Assembly: GCA_963810305.1 (NCBI GenBank)
Contig: CAWEMY010000017.1
Coordinates: forward strand, 248,001-312,000
Direction of reading: 5' to 3'
Origin: JACDCA01 sp963810305
GTDB taxonomy: Bacteria > Acidobacteriota > Vicinamibacteria > Vicinamibacterales > 2-12-FULL-66-21
Length of the DNA stretch: 64,000 bases
Position numbers and translations under genes: made by a program. Each line of letters opens with the position of its first letter. The stretch's first letter is position 1. Shown in pieces: positions 38,389 to 47,133 of the stretch. The notes below the pieces were generated by a model. The model saw nothing but the letters and a program-made list of their open reading frames with translations, made no database searches and was not told the origin of the DNA.

Positions 38389-40107
38389 ATGGCTAAGCGT
38401 TCGAGGCTGGTTCTTTCCCTGATCCTGCTCGCGGCGATCGTCGCGGCCAGCCTCTGGATCTTTGCGAAAAAACGTCCAACTGAAGTCGGGGCAAGGGTTC
38501 CGCGCTCGACCGGAGGTGAGCTGGTGGGTTCCCTTCGCGGCGATCCGGCCGGCTACAACCGGTACACCGAGCCAAGCGCCGCCGCGGACCTGCTGGCACT
38601 GCTGACACACAGCACGTTGGTGAGCGTGGACCGGGCGACCGATGAATTGCAGCCCGCTCTGGCCGAGAGCTGGACGCAATCCGCCGACGGGCTGAATTAC
38701 ATTCTGAAACTGCGCAACGACGTGCAATTCTCGGACGGGGCGCCATTCACGTCCGCCGACGTCCTCTTCACTGCCCGGGTCGTTTACGACGAGAAGACGA
38801 ACAGCTCATTCCGCTCGGCGATCCTCGTTGCCGGCAAGCCGCTCACGTTCGAAGCTCCCGACCCGTTCACGGTAGTGGTACGTCTGCCGGCACCGTTCGT
38901 CCCTGGACTGCGACTCCTCGCCGGCGTCCCGATCCTGCCGAAACACAAGCTGGAAGCCGCGCTCGACTCGGGGACCTTCGGGGATCAATGGAAAGCGGGC
39001 ACGCCGCTGACGTCCATCGCCGGCCTCGGTCCATTCGTTCTCGACGAACACATCGCGGGTCAGCGCATGGTCTTCGCTCGAAACAATCGGTACTGGCGCC
39101 GTGACACCACCGGCGTCCGGCTGCCGTACCTCGACAAGCTCACTATTGCGATCATCCCGGACCAGAACACCGAGGCCCTGCGCATCCAGTCCGGCGAGAT
39201 CGACCTGATGTCGAATGGCGACATCCGGGCCGAGGACCACGCCGCCTTTCGCCGCGCCAGCGAGCAAGGCAAGCTGCGGCTGATCGACGTGGGCGTCGGT
39301 CTTGATCCGAATTTCCTCTGGTTCAATCTGCGGGGTGGGAACGCGCTTTTCAGGGAGAAAGCGTTCAGGCAGGCAATTTCGTATGCGGTAGATCGCCAGG
39401 CAATCGTCAACACGGTGTTTCTCGGCGCCGGAGTTCCGATTTACGGTCCCGTCACTCCTGGCAACAAGACGTGGTACTCCGAATCAGCACCGGCGTATCC
39501 TCATGACCCTGTTCGCGCACGAGAGCTGCTGAAATCGATCGGCCTGCAGCTGCGCGCGGCAGACGGGCTGCTGACCGACGCACAAGGCCGCCCCGTCCGC
39601 TTCTCGCTCCTGGCTCAGAAGGGGCACACCGTGCGCGAGAGAACCGCCGCAATGATTCAGGAGCACCTGCGGCAGGTCGGCATCACGGTTGATATCGTCG
39701 GTCTGGAGCCGGGTGGCATCTTTGCGCGATGGGGCTCCGGAGACTACGAGACTGTCTACCATGGCATCCAGGCGAGCTCGACGGATCCGTCGATCGGCAT
39801 GGCGGATTTCTGGTTCAGCAGCGGTTCCTTCCACCCGTGGGACCCCGGTCAGAAGTCACCCGCCACAGAGTGGGAGGCACGCATCGACGATCTGATGCGC
39901 AAGGTGGCCACCGCACCAACGCTAACGGAGAGGCAGCAGCTCTATGCGCAGGTGCAGAAGATCTTCGGAGAAGAGCAGCCGGCAATCTATCTTGTTGCGC
40001 CGCGCGTCACCCTCGCCGTCAGCAACCGGGTCGCGAACCCGCAGCCGGCACTGCAGGTGCCGCAACTGCTCTGGAGCGCTGAGACGCTGCGCGTCGCCTC
40101 GCGCTGA
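38389..40107 (+). CDS. Peptide/solute ABC transporter substrate-binding protein (Opp type)
   Basis: 572 residues of the SBP_bac_5 family. The N terminus LVLSLILLAAIVAASLWIF is a signal or membrane anchor without a lipobox Cys. Family motifs include LRNDVQFSDGAPFTSADV, GPFVLDEHIAGQRMVF, the FNLRGGNALFREKAFRQAIS region and ISYAVDRQAIV. These periplasmic proteins bind oligopeptides, sugars or nickel complexes; with two extracellular proteases alongside, peptides are likely. It overlaps the first permease by one base. Confidence 0.9.
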   Translation: MAKRSRLVLSLILLAAIVAASLWIFAKKRPTEVGARVPRSTGGELVGSLRGDPAGYNRYTEPSAAADLLALLTHSTLVSVDRATDELQPALAESWTQSADGLNYILKLRNDVQFSDGAPFTSADVLFTARVVYDEKTNSSFRSAILVAGKPLTFEAPDPFTVVVRLPAPFVPGLRLLAGVPILPKHKLEAALDSGTFGDQWKAGTPLTSIAGLGPFVLDEHIAGQRMVFARNNRYWRRDTTGVRLPYLDKLTIAIIPDQNTEALRIQSGEIDLMSNGDIRAEDHAAFRRASEQGKLRLIDVGVGLDPNFLWFNLRGGNALFREKAFRQAISYAVDRQAIVNTVFLGAGVPIYGPVTPGNKTWYSESAPAYPHDPVRARELLKSIGLQLRAADGLLTDAQGRPVRFSLLAQKGHTVRERTAAMIQEHLRQVGITVDIVGLEPGGIFARWGSGDYETVYHGIQASSTDPSIGMADFWFSSGSFHPWDPGQKSPATEWEARIDDLMRKVATAPTLTERQQLYAQVQKIFGEEQPAIYLVAPRVTLAVSNRVANPQPALQVPQLLWSAETLRVASR

Positions 40108-41063
40108 TGTCGCTGTTTCTCGCCGGCCGAACACTTCGAGCCGTGCTTCTGGTGTTCGTCGTTTCGTCGGCCGCACTCCTGCTCGTCCACCTCGCGCCTG
40201 GCGATCCCTTCGACGGGCCCGGGATGCCTCCGGGGTACGCAGAGGCTGAACGCGCGCGTCTGGGGCTAGACCGGCCTTTCCTGGAACAGTACGCCACGTG
40301 GCTGGGCAGGACCGCGCGCCTGGATTTCGGCGAATCGATTCGCTTTCAACAACCGGTTGTGAAGCTGCTTGCGGAACGTGCGCCTCGGACGCTGGTGCTT
40401 GGCGTGTCAGCACTCCTGCTCGCCATTGGGATAGGTCTTCCGCTCGGCGTGCGCGTGGGCGCGGCCCCTCACCACTGGTCGTCAAGGCTGGTCACCGGCG
40501 TATCGATGATCCTGGTCTCGGTGCCGCCGCTCGTCATGTCGTTCGTGCTGCTGCTGCTGGCGTCGCGGACGGGATGGTTCCCAACTGGAGGCCTCGGCCC
40601 CCCCGCCGACACATCAGCATCGACACTGGAGCGGGTGATGCTCTCGCTGCATGCGCTGATACTTCCCGCGCTCGCGCTCGCCCTGCCGCTTGCGGCTGTG
40701 GTCGAACGGCTTCAGTCGTCTGCGGTGGGCGACGCTCTCCGAGAACCCTGCCTGCGCGCCGCCCTTGCCCGTGGCGTTTCCCGCCGCCGCGTCCTCTGGA
40801 GCCACGCGCTGCGGTTGTCGTTGAAGCCCGTGCTCGGTGTCCTCGGCGTTCTCGTCGGATCCGTCCTCAGCGGATCGCTGGTCGTTGAAATCGTCATGTC
40901 CTGGCCCGGTGTCGGCCAGTTGATGTTTCAAGCGCTGTACTTCCGGGACATTCACCTGGCGGCCGGTTGCGCGGCGGCGGCCTCGCTGGCGCTCGCGGCG
41001 GGAGTACTGCTGGCTGATGTCGCACTCGCGGCGGTGGACCCACGGATCAGAGAAGCGGATTGA
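40107..41063 (+). CDS. ABC transporter permease (OppB type)
   Basis: 318 residues, six hydrophobic helices. The N terminus FLAGRTLRAVLLVFVVSSAA and HLAPGDPFDGPG loop are typical of DppB/OppB. The EAA-type cytoplasmic loop is near LRAALARGVSRRRVLWSHAL, which contacts the ATPase. It is coupled to its neighbours by one-base overlaps on both sides. No ATPase gene is present in the cluster. Confidence 0.92.
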   Translation: MSLFLAGRTLRAVLLVFVVSSAALLLVHLAPGDPFDGPGMPPGYAEAERARLGLDRPFLEQYATWLGRTARLDFGESIRFQQPVVKLLAERAPRTLVLGVSALLLAIGIGLPLGVRVGAAPHHWSSRLVTGVSMILVSVPPLVMSFVLLLLASRTGWFPTGGLGPPADTSASTLERVMLSLHALILPALALALPLAAVVERLQSSAVGDALREPCLRAALARGVSRRRVLWSHALRLSLKPVLGVLGVLVGSVLSGSLVVEIVMSWPGVGQLMFQALYFRDIHLAAGCAAAASLALAAGVLLADVALAAVDPRIREAD

Positions 41064-42043
41064 TGGCTCGCAACCGTGTGGCAGGCGTCGCCATCATGCT
41101 CTTCATCGGGGCGGTGGCACTGGCAGCACCGTTCGTCGCCACGAGCGAGCCTTGGCGGCAGCACGCCGATCTAGCCTACGCCCCACCCATGCCGCTGCGC
41201 CTAATGGACCAGGACGGACGCTGGCGCCGTCCGTTTGTCTATCCGGTGCTCGTGCAGGATCGGCTCGAGCGCATCTTCGTCGAGGACCTCTCGCATCCGG
41301 CGCCGCTGCGCTTTTTCACAAATGGACGTGCCGCCTCTGCGGAGCCGGCGGTGTGGTTTCCGCTCGGCGCAGATCCGCTGGGCAGGGACGTGTTCACCCG
41401 CCTTGTCTACGGCGCGCGCTGGTCCGTAGGCGTTGCGATCACCGCGACGCTCCTCGCGATCGGGCTCGGGGCGCTGGCCGGGGCGATCGCCGGATTCGCG
41501 GGAGGTTTGACCGATCGCATCATCATGACGATCGCCGACTTCATCGTCATCCTTCCGGCCGCTTACGTCATCGTGACGCTCCGCGCATCACTGCCGCTCG
41601 TGCTCGACAGCGTCGAGATCTTCTGGACGATCGTGCTCGTACTGGCGGCCGCCTCCTGGCCGCTGCCGGCGCGTGGTGTGCGCGCAATCATCGCGGCAGA
41701 GCGGCGGCGTGAGTACGCAGAAGCTGCGTACGCGGTGGGGGGTGGGTGGTTGCGAATTCTGCTAGTTCACCTGTTGCCGGCAGCCCGGTCGCATCTCGCC
41801 ACCCAAGGTTTTCTTCTATTTCCCGCGTTTATTCTTGCGGAAGCGACTCTCTCCTTCCTCGGCCTTGGTTTTGCGGAACCCACCGCGAGCTGGGGCGTGA
41901 TGCTGCACGACGCTGGTCACATATCAGTCATTACCGAAGCACCCTGGATGCTGGCACCGGCGGGAGCCATCGTGGCCGCCGTGTTTGCCACCCATCTACT
42001 GGTAGCCGGGAACGCTGATTCCGAACCCGCGATCCACCTGTAA
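41063..42043 (+). CDS. ABC transporter permease (OppC type)
   Basis: 326 residues. The FPLGADPLGRDVFTRLVYGARW motif, shortened here to LGADPLGRDVFTRL, is the hallmark of DppC/OppC. Its EAA-type loop EYAEAAYAVGGGWLRILLVHL follows, and the C terminus has EATLSFLGLGFAEPTASWG. The ATG at 41063 overlaps the previous stop (TGATG). The N-terminal periplasmic loop is longer than usual (about 95 residues before the LGRDVF motif). A hairpin follows at 42072-42092. Confidence 0.92.
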   Translation: MARNRVAGVAIMLFIGAVALAAPFVATSEPWRQHADLAYAPPMPLRLMDQDGRWRRPFVYPVLVQDRLERIFVEDLSHPAPLRFFTNGRAASAEPAVWFPLGADPLGRDVFTRLVYGARWSVGVAITATLLAIGLGALAGAIAGFAGGLTDRIIMTIADFIVILPAAYVIVTLRASLPLVLDSVEIFWTIVLVLAAASWPLPARGVRAIIAAERRREYAEAAYAVGGGWLRILLVHLLPAARSHLATQGFLLFPAFILAEATLSFLGLGFAEPTASWGVMLHDAGHISVITEAPWMLAPAGAIVAAVFATHLLVAGNADSEPAIHL

Positions 42044-42071
42044 GGTCCTCGCCCTAACACAAAAAGTGTCG

Positions 42072-42092
42072 AGTGTTCCACTCCGGAACACT
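42072..42092 (+). terminator. Hairpin after the transporter operon
   Basis: AGTGTTCC and GGAACACT pair perfectly around ACTCC, 28 bases after the permease stop. No T run follows, so termination would be partial or Rho-assisted. Confidence 0.45.
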
Positions 42093-42188
42093 GTGGCACC
42101 GATCCGCGCTCATGTGGCGTCCACTTTGATGCGGATAAACAGTCTATGTTGCAACGATTTAATGGCTGTTCTTGAGGTCGAATCTGGC

Positions 42189-42204
42189 TGGCGAAAAAGA
42201 TGCT
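42189..42204 (+). promoter_or_regulatory. Candidate sigma-54 (-24/-12) promoter of the second S8 peptidase
   Basis: TGGCGAAAAAGATGCT has GG and GC with the correct 10-base gap and the TGGC and TGCT ends of the consensus; the middle does not match. The predicted start is near 42215, about 55 bases before the GTG at 42271. Confidence 0.4.
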
Positions 42205-42270
42205 CATGCAGACGCACACTTCAAGTCTGTTTGCGACTCTTTGTCGCCGAACTCGGAAAGGTAGAGAGCT

Positions 42271-44233
42271 GTGTTTCGATCGCGCCCGATACTTCGCGCC
42301 GTGTTGTCGCTGCTCGTGTTCGCCGTGCTGTGCCCACAGGCACACGCGCAGGGGGAGGAGAAGCTGGACGATGCGCTCAAGGCAAAGGCCAAGCGCAGCG
42401 GCTGGTCACGGGCAATCGTCACGTGGAACGGTCAGGAAGACTCGTCGCGGCTGTCGCGCCTCGGCGGTCGTCTCGGCCGACGCCTGGAGTTGATCAACGG
42501 GCAGGTTGTCGAACTCCCGAACGGCCAGCTGAAGAAGCTCGCGGCGCTCGACATCGTCGCCCGCATCGATGAAGACCGCCCGACACTGGCGACGATGGCG
42601 ACAGTGAGCACGGTGGTCGGCGCACGAGCAGTTCAGAAGTCGTACGGCTACGACGGTGCCGGCATTGGCATCGCGGTGATCGACTCGGGTATCACATCCT
42701 GGCACGACGATCTCACCTCCACCGGACCACGCAGCTCTGCCCGCTCCAGCGGCAATCAGCGCGTCGTTGACTTCGTCGACTTCGTGAATGGCCGGCGAGG
42801 CGCCTACGACGACAACGGCCACGGTACACATGTCGCCGGTGTGATCGCCGGCAACGGCTACGACAGCGACGGAGCACGAGCCGGGATAGCACCCGCCTCG
42901 CATCTCGTCAGCTTGAAGGTCCTCGACGAAGAGGGTCGGGGCGTGATCAGCGACGTCATTGCCGCGCTCGATTATGCGGTGCGCAATCGAGCCGAGCACA
43001 ACATCCGCGTGATCAACCTGTCAGTGGGAGCCGCGGTGACGAGCTCCTACAACGTGGATCCGTTGACGATCGCGGCAAAGCGCGCGGTCGACGCCGGCGT
43101 AGTCGTCGTCACGGCCGCAGGGAATTTCGGCCGCAACAGCAACGGTGATCCTCAATACGGCGGGATCACGGCTCCGGGCAACGCGCCGTGGGTTCTCACG
43201 GTCGGGGCGATGAGCCACAACGGGACGCTGACTCGCAGCGACGACACGATCGCTCCATACAGCTCGCGCGGCCCCTCGGCGTACGACTTTGCCGCCAAAC
43301 CCGACATCGTCGCACCCGGCACGGGCGTCGTTTCGCTGAGCGATCCGTCGAGTCGTTTATACAAAACGATGTTTTCGTACACGGTTGACGGGACGGTCAG
43401 CACGCCCTACCGACCCTACCTGTCGCTCAGCGGGACCAGCATGGCGGCCCCCGTGGTGAGCGGCACCGTTGCCCTCATGATCCAGGCGAACCCGCGGCTC
43501 ACGCCCAACCTGGTCAAAGCGGCCCTTCAGTACACCGCCGAGACTTACGCGCAGTACGACCCGCTGACGCAGGGGGGCGGCGCCTTGAATACGAAGGGGG
43601 CCGTCGATCTGGTCCGCTACTTCGCGATCGCGAAGAAAGGCGACCGGTATCCGGGAGCGCCAACGTGGAGCCGGCGCATCATCTGGGGCAATCAACTCCT
43701 GCGGAGTGGAGCGATCAGCCCCCTCGGGACTGCCTGGACACCCGGCGTTGTCTGGGGCGACGCGAAAGACCTTTCAGGCGCGAACATCGTCTGGGGCACG
43801 AAGTGCGCCGACGAGACGTGCTTCAACATCGTCTGGGGCACCAACATTGTCTGGGGAACGAACATCGTCTGGGGGACTCAGGCCGATGGGTTCAATATCG
43901 TGTGGGGCACAGCCGGCGACGGTTTCAACATCGTCTGGGGCACCGCGGCAGACAGCTGGAATATCGTCTGGGGCACCGCCTGCGGCGGCGGCGACTGCTT
44001 CAACATCGTCTGGGGCACGAACATCGTCTGGGGGACAAACATCGTCTGGGGCACGAACATTGTCTGGGGGACGAACATCGTGCTGGGGCACCAACATCGT
44101 GTGGGGCACCAACATTGTCTGGGGCACCAACATCGTCTGGGGCACGAGCGGCGAGCCGTCGCCGGCGGCGTGGAGCTCGGCGTCCGCCGACCTGTTCAAC
44201 ATCGTCTGGGGAACAACCGAGGGAGGGCTCTAA
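42271..44233 (+). pseudogene. Secreted S8 (subtilisin-like) peptidase with NIVWGT repeat tail, one frameshift
   Basis: GTG start, signal peptide (AVLSLLVFAVLCPQAHAQ), a short prodomain, then the S8 domain: Asp in IAVIDSGI, His in DNGHGTHVAGVIAG, oxyanion Asn in TAAGNFG, Ser in LSGTSMAAPVVSG. From residue 470 on, a tail carries 16 NIVWGT hexads plus IIWGN and VVWGD variants, some separated by loops, two of which have Cys pairs (KCADETC, ACGGGDC). The frame breaks near 44090, where one extra base splits a repeat, and resumes to the TAA at 44231. Its paralogue is at 36239-38059. It overlaps the acetyltransferase start by one base. Confidence 0.9.
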
Positions 44234-44892
44234 TGGAGAAGATGCCCTTCAGCGACGAGCCGGTTTTGTCGGGTACAGCCCTCAGAGAGCGGCGAGAATC
44301 TCGCGCCGATCGCGACTGGCGTGTCTCGCTGCCGACGCTGCGCAGCGAGTCGGTGACGCTGCGCGAACTTCGTGTTACGGACGCGAGATCACTTTTCGCG
44401 ATGCTCTCGACTGAGGAAGTCGGTCGGTTCATTTCGCCGCCTCCCGCTACGGTTGCAGGCTTCGAGCGATTCATTGCCTGGACCGAGCGTGAGCGTATTG
44501 CCGGCAAGTATGTGTGCTTCGGCATCGTCCCGAAGGGGATGAACGTAGCCGTTGGTCTGTTGCAGGTGCGACAGCTCGATCCGCAGTTTGATACCGCGGA
44601 GTGGGGCTTCGCACTGGGATCCAGTTTCTGGGGATCCGGCATTTTCATCGAAGCCGCGCACTTGATGGTTCAGTTCGTCTTCGATGTCATCGGCGCTCAC
44701 CGGCTCGAGGCGCGCGCGGCAGTCCGGAATGGCCGCGGCAACGGTGCGCTGCGCAAGCTCGGTGCGACTCAGGAAGGTCTCTTGCGCTGGTCGCTGCCGC
44801 GCAACGGCGAGTATCTGGACCAGGTGCTCTGGACGATTCTGCCAAACGAGTGGCGGACGCTTCGCGCCCCGTGCGGCCCGAGCATCCACTGA
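44233..44892 (+). CDS. GNAT-family N-acetyltransferase
   Basis: 219 residues. VTLRELRVTDARSLFAML opens a RimJ/RimL-type acetyltransferase fold, with AVGLLQVRQLD, the EWGFALGSSFWGSGIFIEA acetyl-CoA region and HRLEARAAVRNGRGNGALRK. Such enzymes acetylate protein N termini or small amines. The ATG at 44233 shares one base with the peptidase stop (TAATG), so it is translationally coupled to it; a role in modifying a peptide or protein linked to the locus is possible but unproven. The first 40 residues are not conserved. Confidence 0.85.
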   Translation: MEKMPFSDEPVLSGTALRERRESRADRDWRVSLPTLRSESVTLRELRVTDARSLFAMLSTEEVGRFISPPPATVAGFERFIAWTERERIAGKYVCFGIVPKGMNVAVGLLQVRQLDPQFDTAEWGFALGSSFWGSGIFIEAAHLMVQFVFDVIGAHRLEARAAVRNGRGNGALRKLGATQEGLLRWSLPRNGEYLDQVLWTILPNEWRTLRAPCGPSIH

Positions 44893-44903
44893 CCTTCGAT
44901 GGG

Positions 44904-45053
44904 CAGCCCTGAAGGGCTGGACTACCAGTGCCGCAGCCCTGAAGGGCTGGATGATCTTCGATGGGGCAGCCCTAAAGGGCTGGACTACTAGTGTCGCAGC
45001 CCTAAAGGGCTGGACTGATCTTCGATGCAGCAGCCCTAAAGGGCTGGACTACG
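44904..45053. repeat. CAGCCC-TAAA-GGGCTGGACTAC repeat, five copies
   Basis: Five units with spacers of 15-20 bases, two of which share GATCTTCGATG. This is the largest cluster of the family in the window and fills the gap between the acetyltransferase and the dapA-like gene. Confidence 0.9.
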
Positions 45054-45065
45054 GTAAGCGCGCGG

Positions 45066-45094
45066 TTGACACACTTGCGGGGCGCCGGTACGCT
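45066..45094 (+). promoter_or_regulatory. Candidate sigma-70 promoter giving a leaderless transcript
   Basis: TTGACA at 45066-45071, a 17-base spacer, and TACGCT at 45089-45094. Seven bases on is 45101, the G of the GTG start, so the mRNA would begin at or next to the start codon. Confidence 0.45.
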
Positions 45095-45100
45095 CCGCGC

Positions 45101-45991
45101 GTGAATCTGTCCGGTGTTTTCCCTCCGATCGCCACACCTTTCGACGCCGACGGCGAGGTCGATCCGACCGCAATCCGCTCCAACATTTCGCGCTGGATGC
45201 GCTCCGGCCTGAGAGGCATCGTTGCGCTCGGATCCAACGGCGAAGCGCCTCTCCTGACTGAAACAGAGTCCGACGTCGTTGTCGCCGCGGCCCGGGACGC
45301 GGTCCCACGAGACCGCATCTTCATCGTCGGCACCGGACGGGAGAGCACGCGCGCCACGATCGACGCATCACGTCGCGCGGCCGCGCTTGGAGCGGACGCA
45401 GTGCTCGTGCGGACTCCGTCATACTTCAAAGCTCGAATGACGGCCGACGCCTTCACCGCACATTACAGCGCGGTCGCGGACGCGATAACGGTTCCGGTCC
45501 TTCTCTACAACTATCCCGCGGTCACCGGCGTCAACCTGCCCCCCGACGCGATCGCGCGTCTTGCCGGCCACGCGAACATCGCCGGCATGAAAGAGACGAG
45601 TACGGACGCGGGGCAGATCGCCGCCTTCGTGGACGCTGCAGCCGGTCACGAATTCGCCGTCATCGCAGGTTCGGCACCCAGCTTCTATGCCGCAATGTGT
45701 CTGGGTGCCAGGGGCGGAATCCTCGCCGCGGCGTGCATCGTTCCTCGGCTGTGTGTGCGGCTGTTCGATGCCTTCAACGCTGGCGATCACGCGACCGCGC
45801 GCGACCTGCAGCGACGGTTGATTCCAATCGCCACTGCAGTCACCACGGGTTATGGCGTCCCCGGCCTCAAGGCCGCGCTGCAACTTGCGGGGTACGTCGG
45901 TGGATCGCCTCGACCACCGCTGCATGTGGCGTCAGACGACGCAGTCGCGGCCATTCGAGGAGTGCTCCCGCCGGTTCAGGAGTTTCTGTGA
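45101..45991 (+). CDS. Dihydrodipicolinate synthase / N-acetylneuraminate lyase family protein
   Basis: 296 residues, GTG start. A TIM-barrel aldolase: LSGVFPPIATPFDADGEVD at the start, the substrate loop GSNGEAPLLTETE, the catalytic Tyr in LLYNYPAVTG and the Schiff-base Lys in AGMKETS. The loop lacks the GTTGE motif of true DapA, so it may be a related aldolase, for example a 4-hydroxy-2-oxoglutarate aldolase-type enzyme. The next gene, an alanine-glyoxylate-type aminotransferase, begins within 20 bases, which would fit a glyoxylate or hydroxyproline-like pathway. Confidence 0.85.
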   Translation: MNLSGVFPPIATPFDADGEVDPTAIRSNISRWMRSGLRGIVALGSNGEAPLLTETESDVVVAAARDAVPRDRIFIVGTGRESTRATIDASRRAAALGADAVLVRTPSYFKARMTADAFTAHYSAVADAITVPVLLYNYPAVTGVNLPPDAIARLAGHANIAGMKETSTDAGQIAAFVDAAAGHEFAVIAGSAPSFYAAMCLGARGGILAAACIVPRLCVRLFDAFNAGDHATARDLQRRLIPIATAVTTGYGVPGLKAALQLAGYVGGSPRPPLHVASDDAVAAIRGVLPPVQEFL

Positions 45992-46006
45992 AGCGTTCCA
46001 CAGCGG

Positions 46007-47086
46007 TTGCTTCTGGGGCCAGGGCCGAGCCCGGTGAGCGATCGGGTGCTGCAGGCGTTGTCGTCGCCTGTGTTGAGCCACCTCGATCCGTACTTGATGG
46101 ACGTTCTCGACACGGTGCGCCGGCGGCTCGCCGCAATTTTCGGCAGCGGGACGGACGCTCTGGCGCTCGCGATTTCCGGCACCGGGACCTCGGGGATGGA
46201 AGCCGCCGTCGCCAACGTGACCGAGCCGGGGTTGAAGGCGACCGTCGTAGTCACGGGTTATTTCGGCGATCGTCTCGCTCAGATGCTGGAGCGGTATGGC
46301 GCCGACGTTGAACGTATCGACATCGAGTGGGGTCGCGCCTGCGATCCCTCCCGGGTAGAAGACGCACTGCGACGTCGGCGAGCTGACCTCGTCGCCGTCG
46401 TCCACGCAGAGACGTCTACCGGCGTCCTCAATCCGGTTGACGAGATCGCCGCGATTGCCGAACGGCACGGAGCGCTTTTGATCGTGGACGCCGTGACGTC
46501 CCTTGGCGCTATCCCCGTCAATGTTGGGAACTGGGGCAATGCGGTTTGTTACAGCTGTTCGCAGAAGGGTCTGGGAGCGCCGTCAGGGCTCGCGCCGATC
46601 ACCTTTTCGTCCGCGGCATTGAAGCGCCGCGCCCGCTGCCGCAGCTTCTACCTCGATCTCGCGCTGCTCGAGGATTACTGGCTTCGACGCAAGTACCACC
46701 ATACGATCTCGGCCCCGCTGGTTCTTGCGCTCAACGAAGCGCTCGCTGTCGTCGAGGAGGAAGGTCTCGAGGCGCGCCACGCGCGTCACCAGCAAAATCA
46801 TCTGGCCCTCCTCGAGGGGTTGACCGCGCTGGGGCTCTCGCTGCTCCCTCCGGAAGGCGAGCGGCTGTGGACGCTCAACGCCGTTCGCGTGCCGGACGGT
46901 GTGAACGAGGAAGCGGTGCGACGGCAGCTCCTGCAGAAGGACGGCATCGAGATCGGGGCCGGCCTCGGTCCGCTTGCGGGACGGATCTGGCGGGTCGGCT
47001 TGATGGGAGCCGGATCGACGCGTGCGAACGTCGACCTGTTCCTCTCAGCGTTCGGTACGGCCGTTACGGCCTCCCGCACGGGATAA
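46007..47086 (+). CDS. Class V aminotransferase (alanine-glyoxylate / serine-pyruvate type)
   Basis: 359 residues from a TTG at 46007; the usual start is a few residues further up (PQRLLLGPGPSPVS), where the dapA-like stop lies in the same frame, so the start may be the GTG overlapping that stop plus one lost base. The fold-type I motifs are LLGPGPSPVS, ISGTGTSGMEAAVANV, HAETSTGVLNPV, IVDAVTSLGAIPV and the PLP-Lys site SQKGLGAPSG. These enzymes transfer amino groups between alanine or serine and glyoxylate or pyruvate. It follows the aldolase-like gene in one operon. Confidence 0.9.
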   Translation: MLLGPGPSPVSDRVLQALSSPVLSHLDPYLMDVLDTVRRRLAAIFGSGTDALALAISGTGTSGMEAAVANVTEPGLKATVVVTGYFGDRLAQMLERYGADVERIDIEWGRACDPSRVEDALRRRRADLVAVVHAETSTGVLNPVDEIAAIAERHGALLIVDAVTSLGAIPVNVGNWGNAVCYSCSQKGLGAPSGLAPITFSSAALKRRARCRSFYLDLALLEDYWLRRKYHHTISAPLVLALNEALAVVEEEGLEARHARHQQNHLALLEGLTALGLSLLPPEGERLWTLNAVRVPDGVNEEAVRRQLLQKDGIEIGAGLGPLAGRIWRVGLMGAGSTRANVDLFLSAFGTAVTASRTG

Positions 47087-47133
47087 CGCCACTGCCTTTC
47101 GCGGGCAGGCGGAAGGGCCGATAATCACACCAG

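Noticed and set aside
43780..44220. Regular 18-base direct repeats resembling a CRISPR-like or satellite array
   Set aside because: They are in frame with the S8 peptidase and encode NIVWGT units; there are no unique spacers of CRISPR length and no cas genes.
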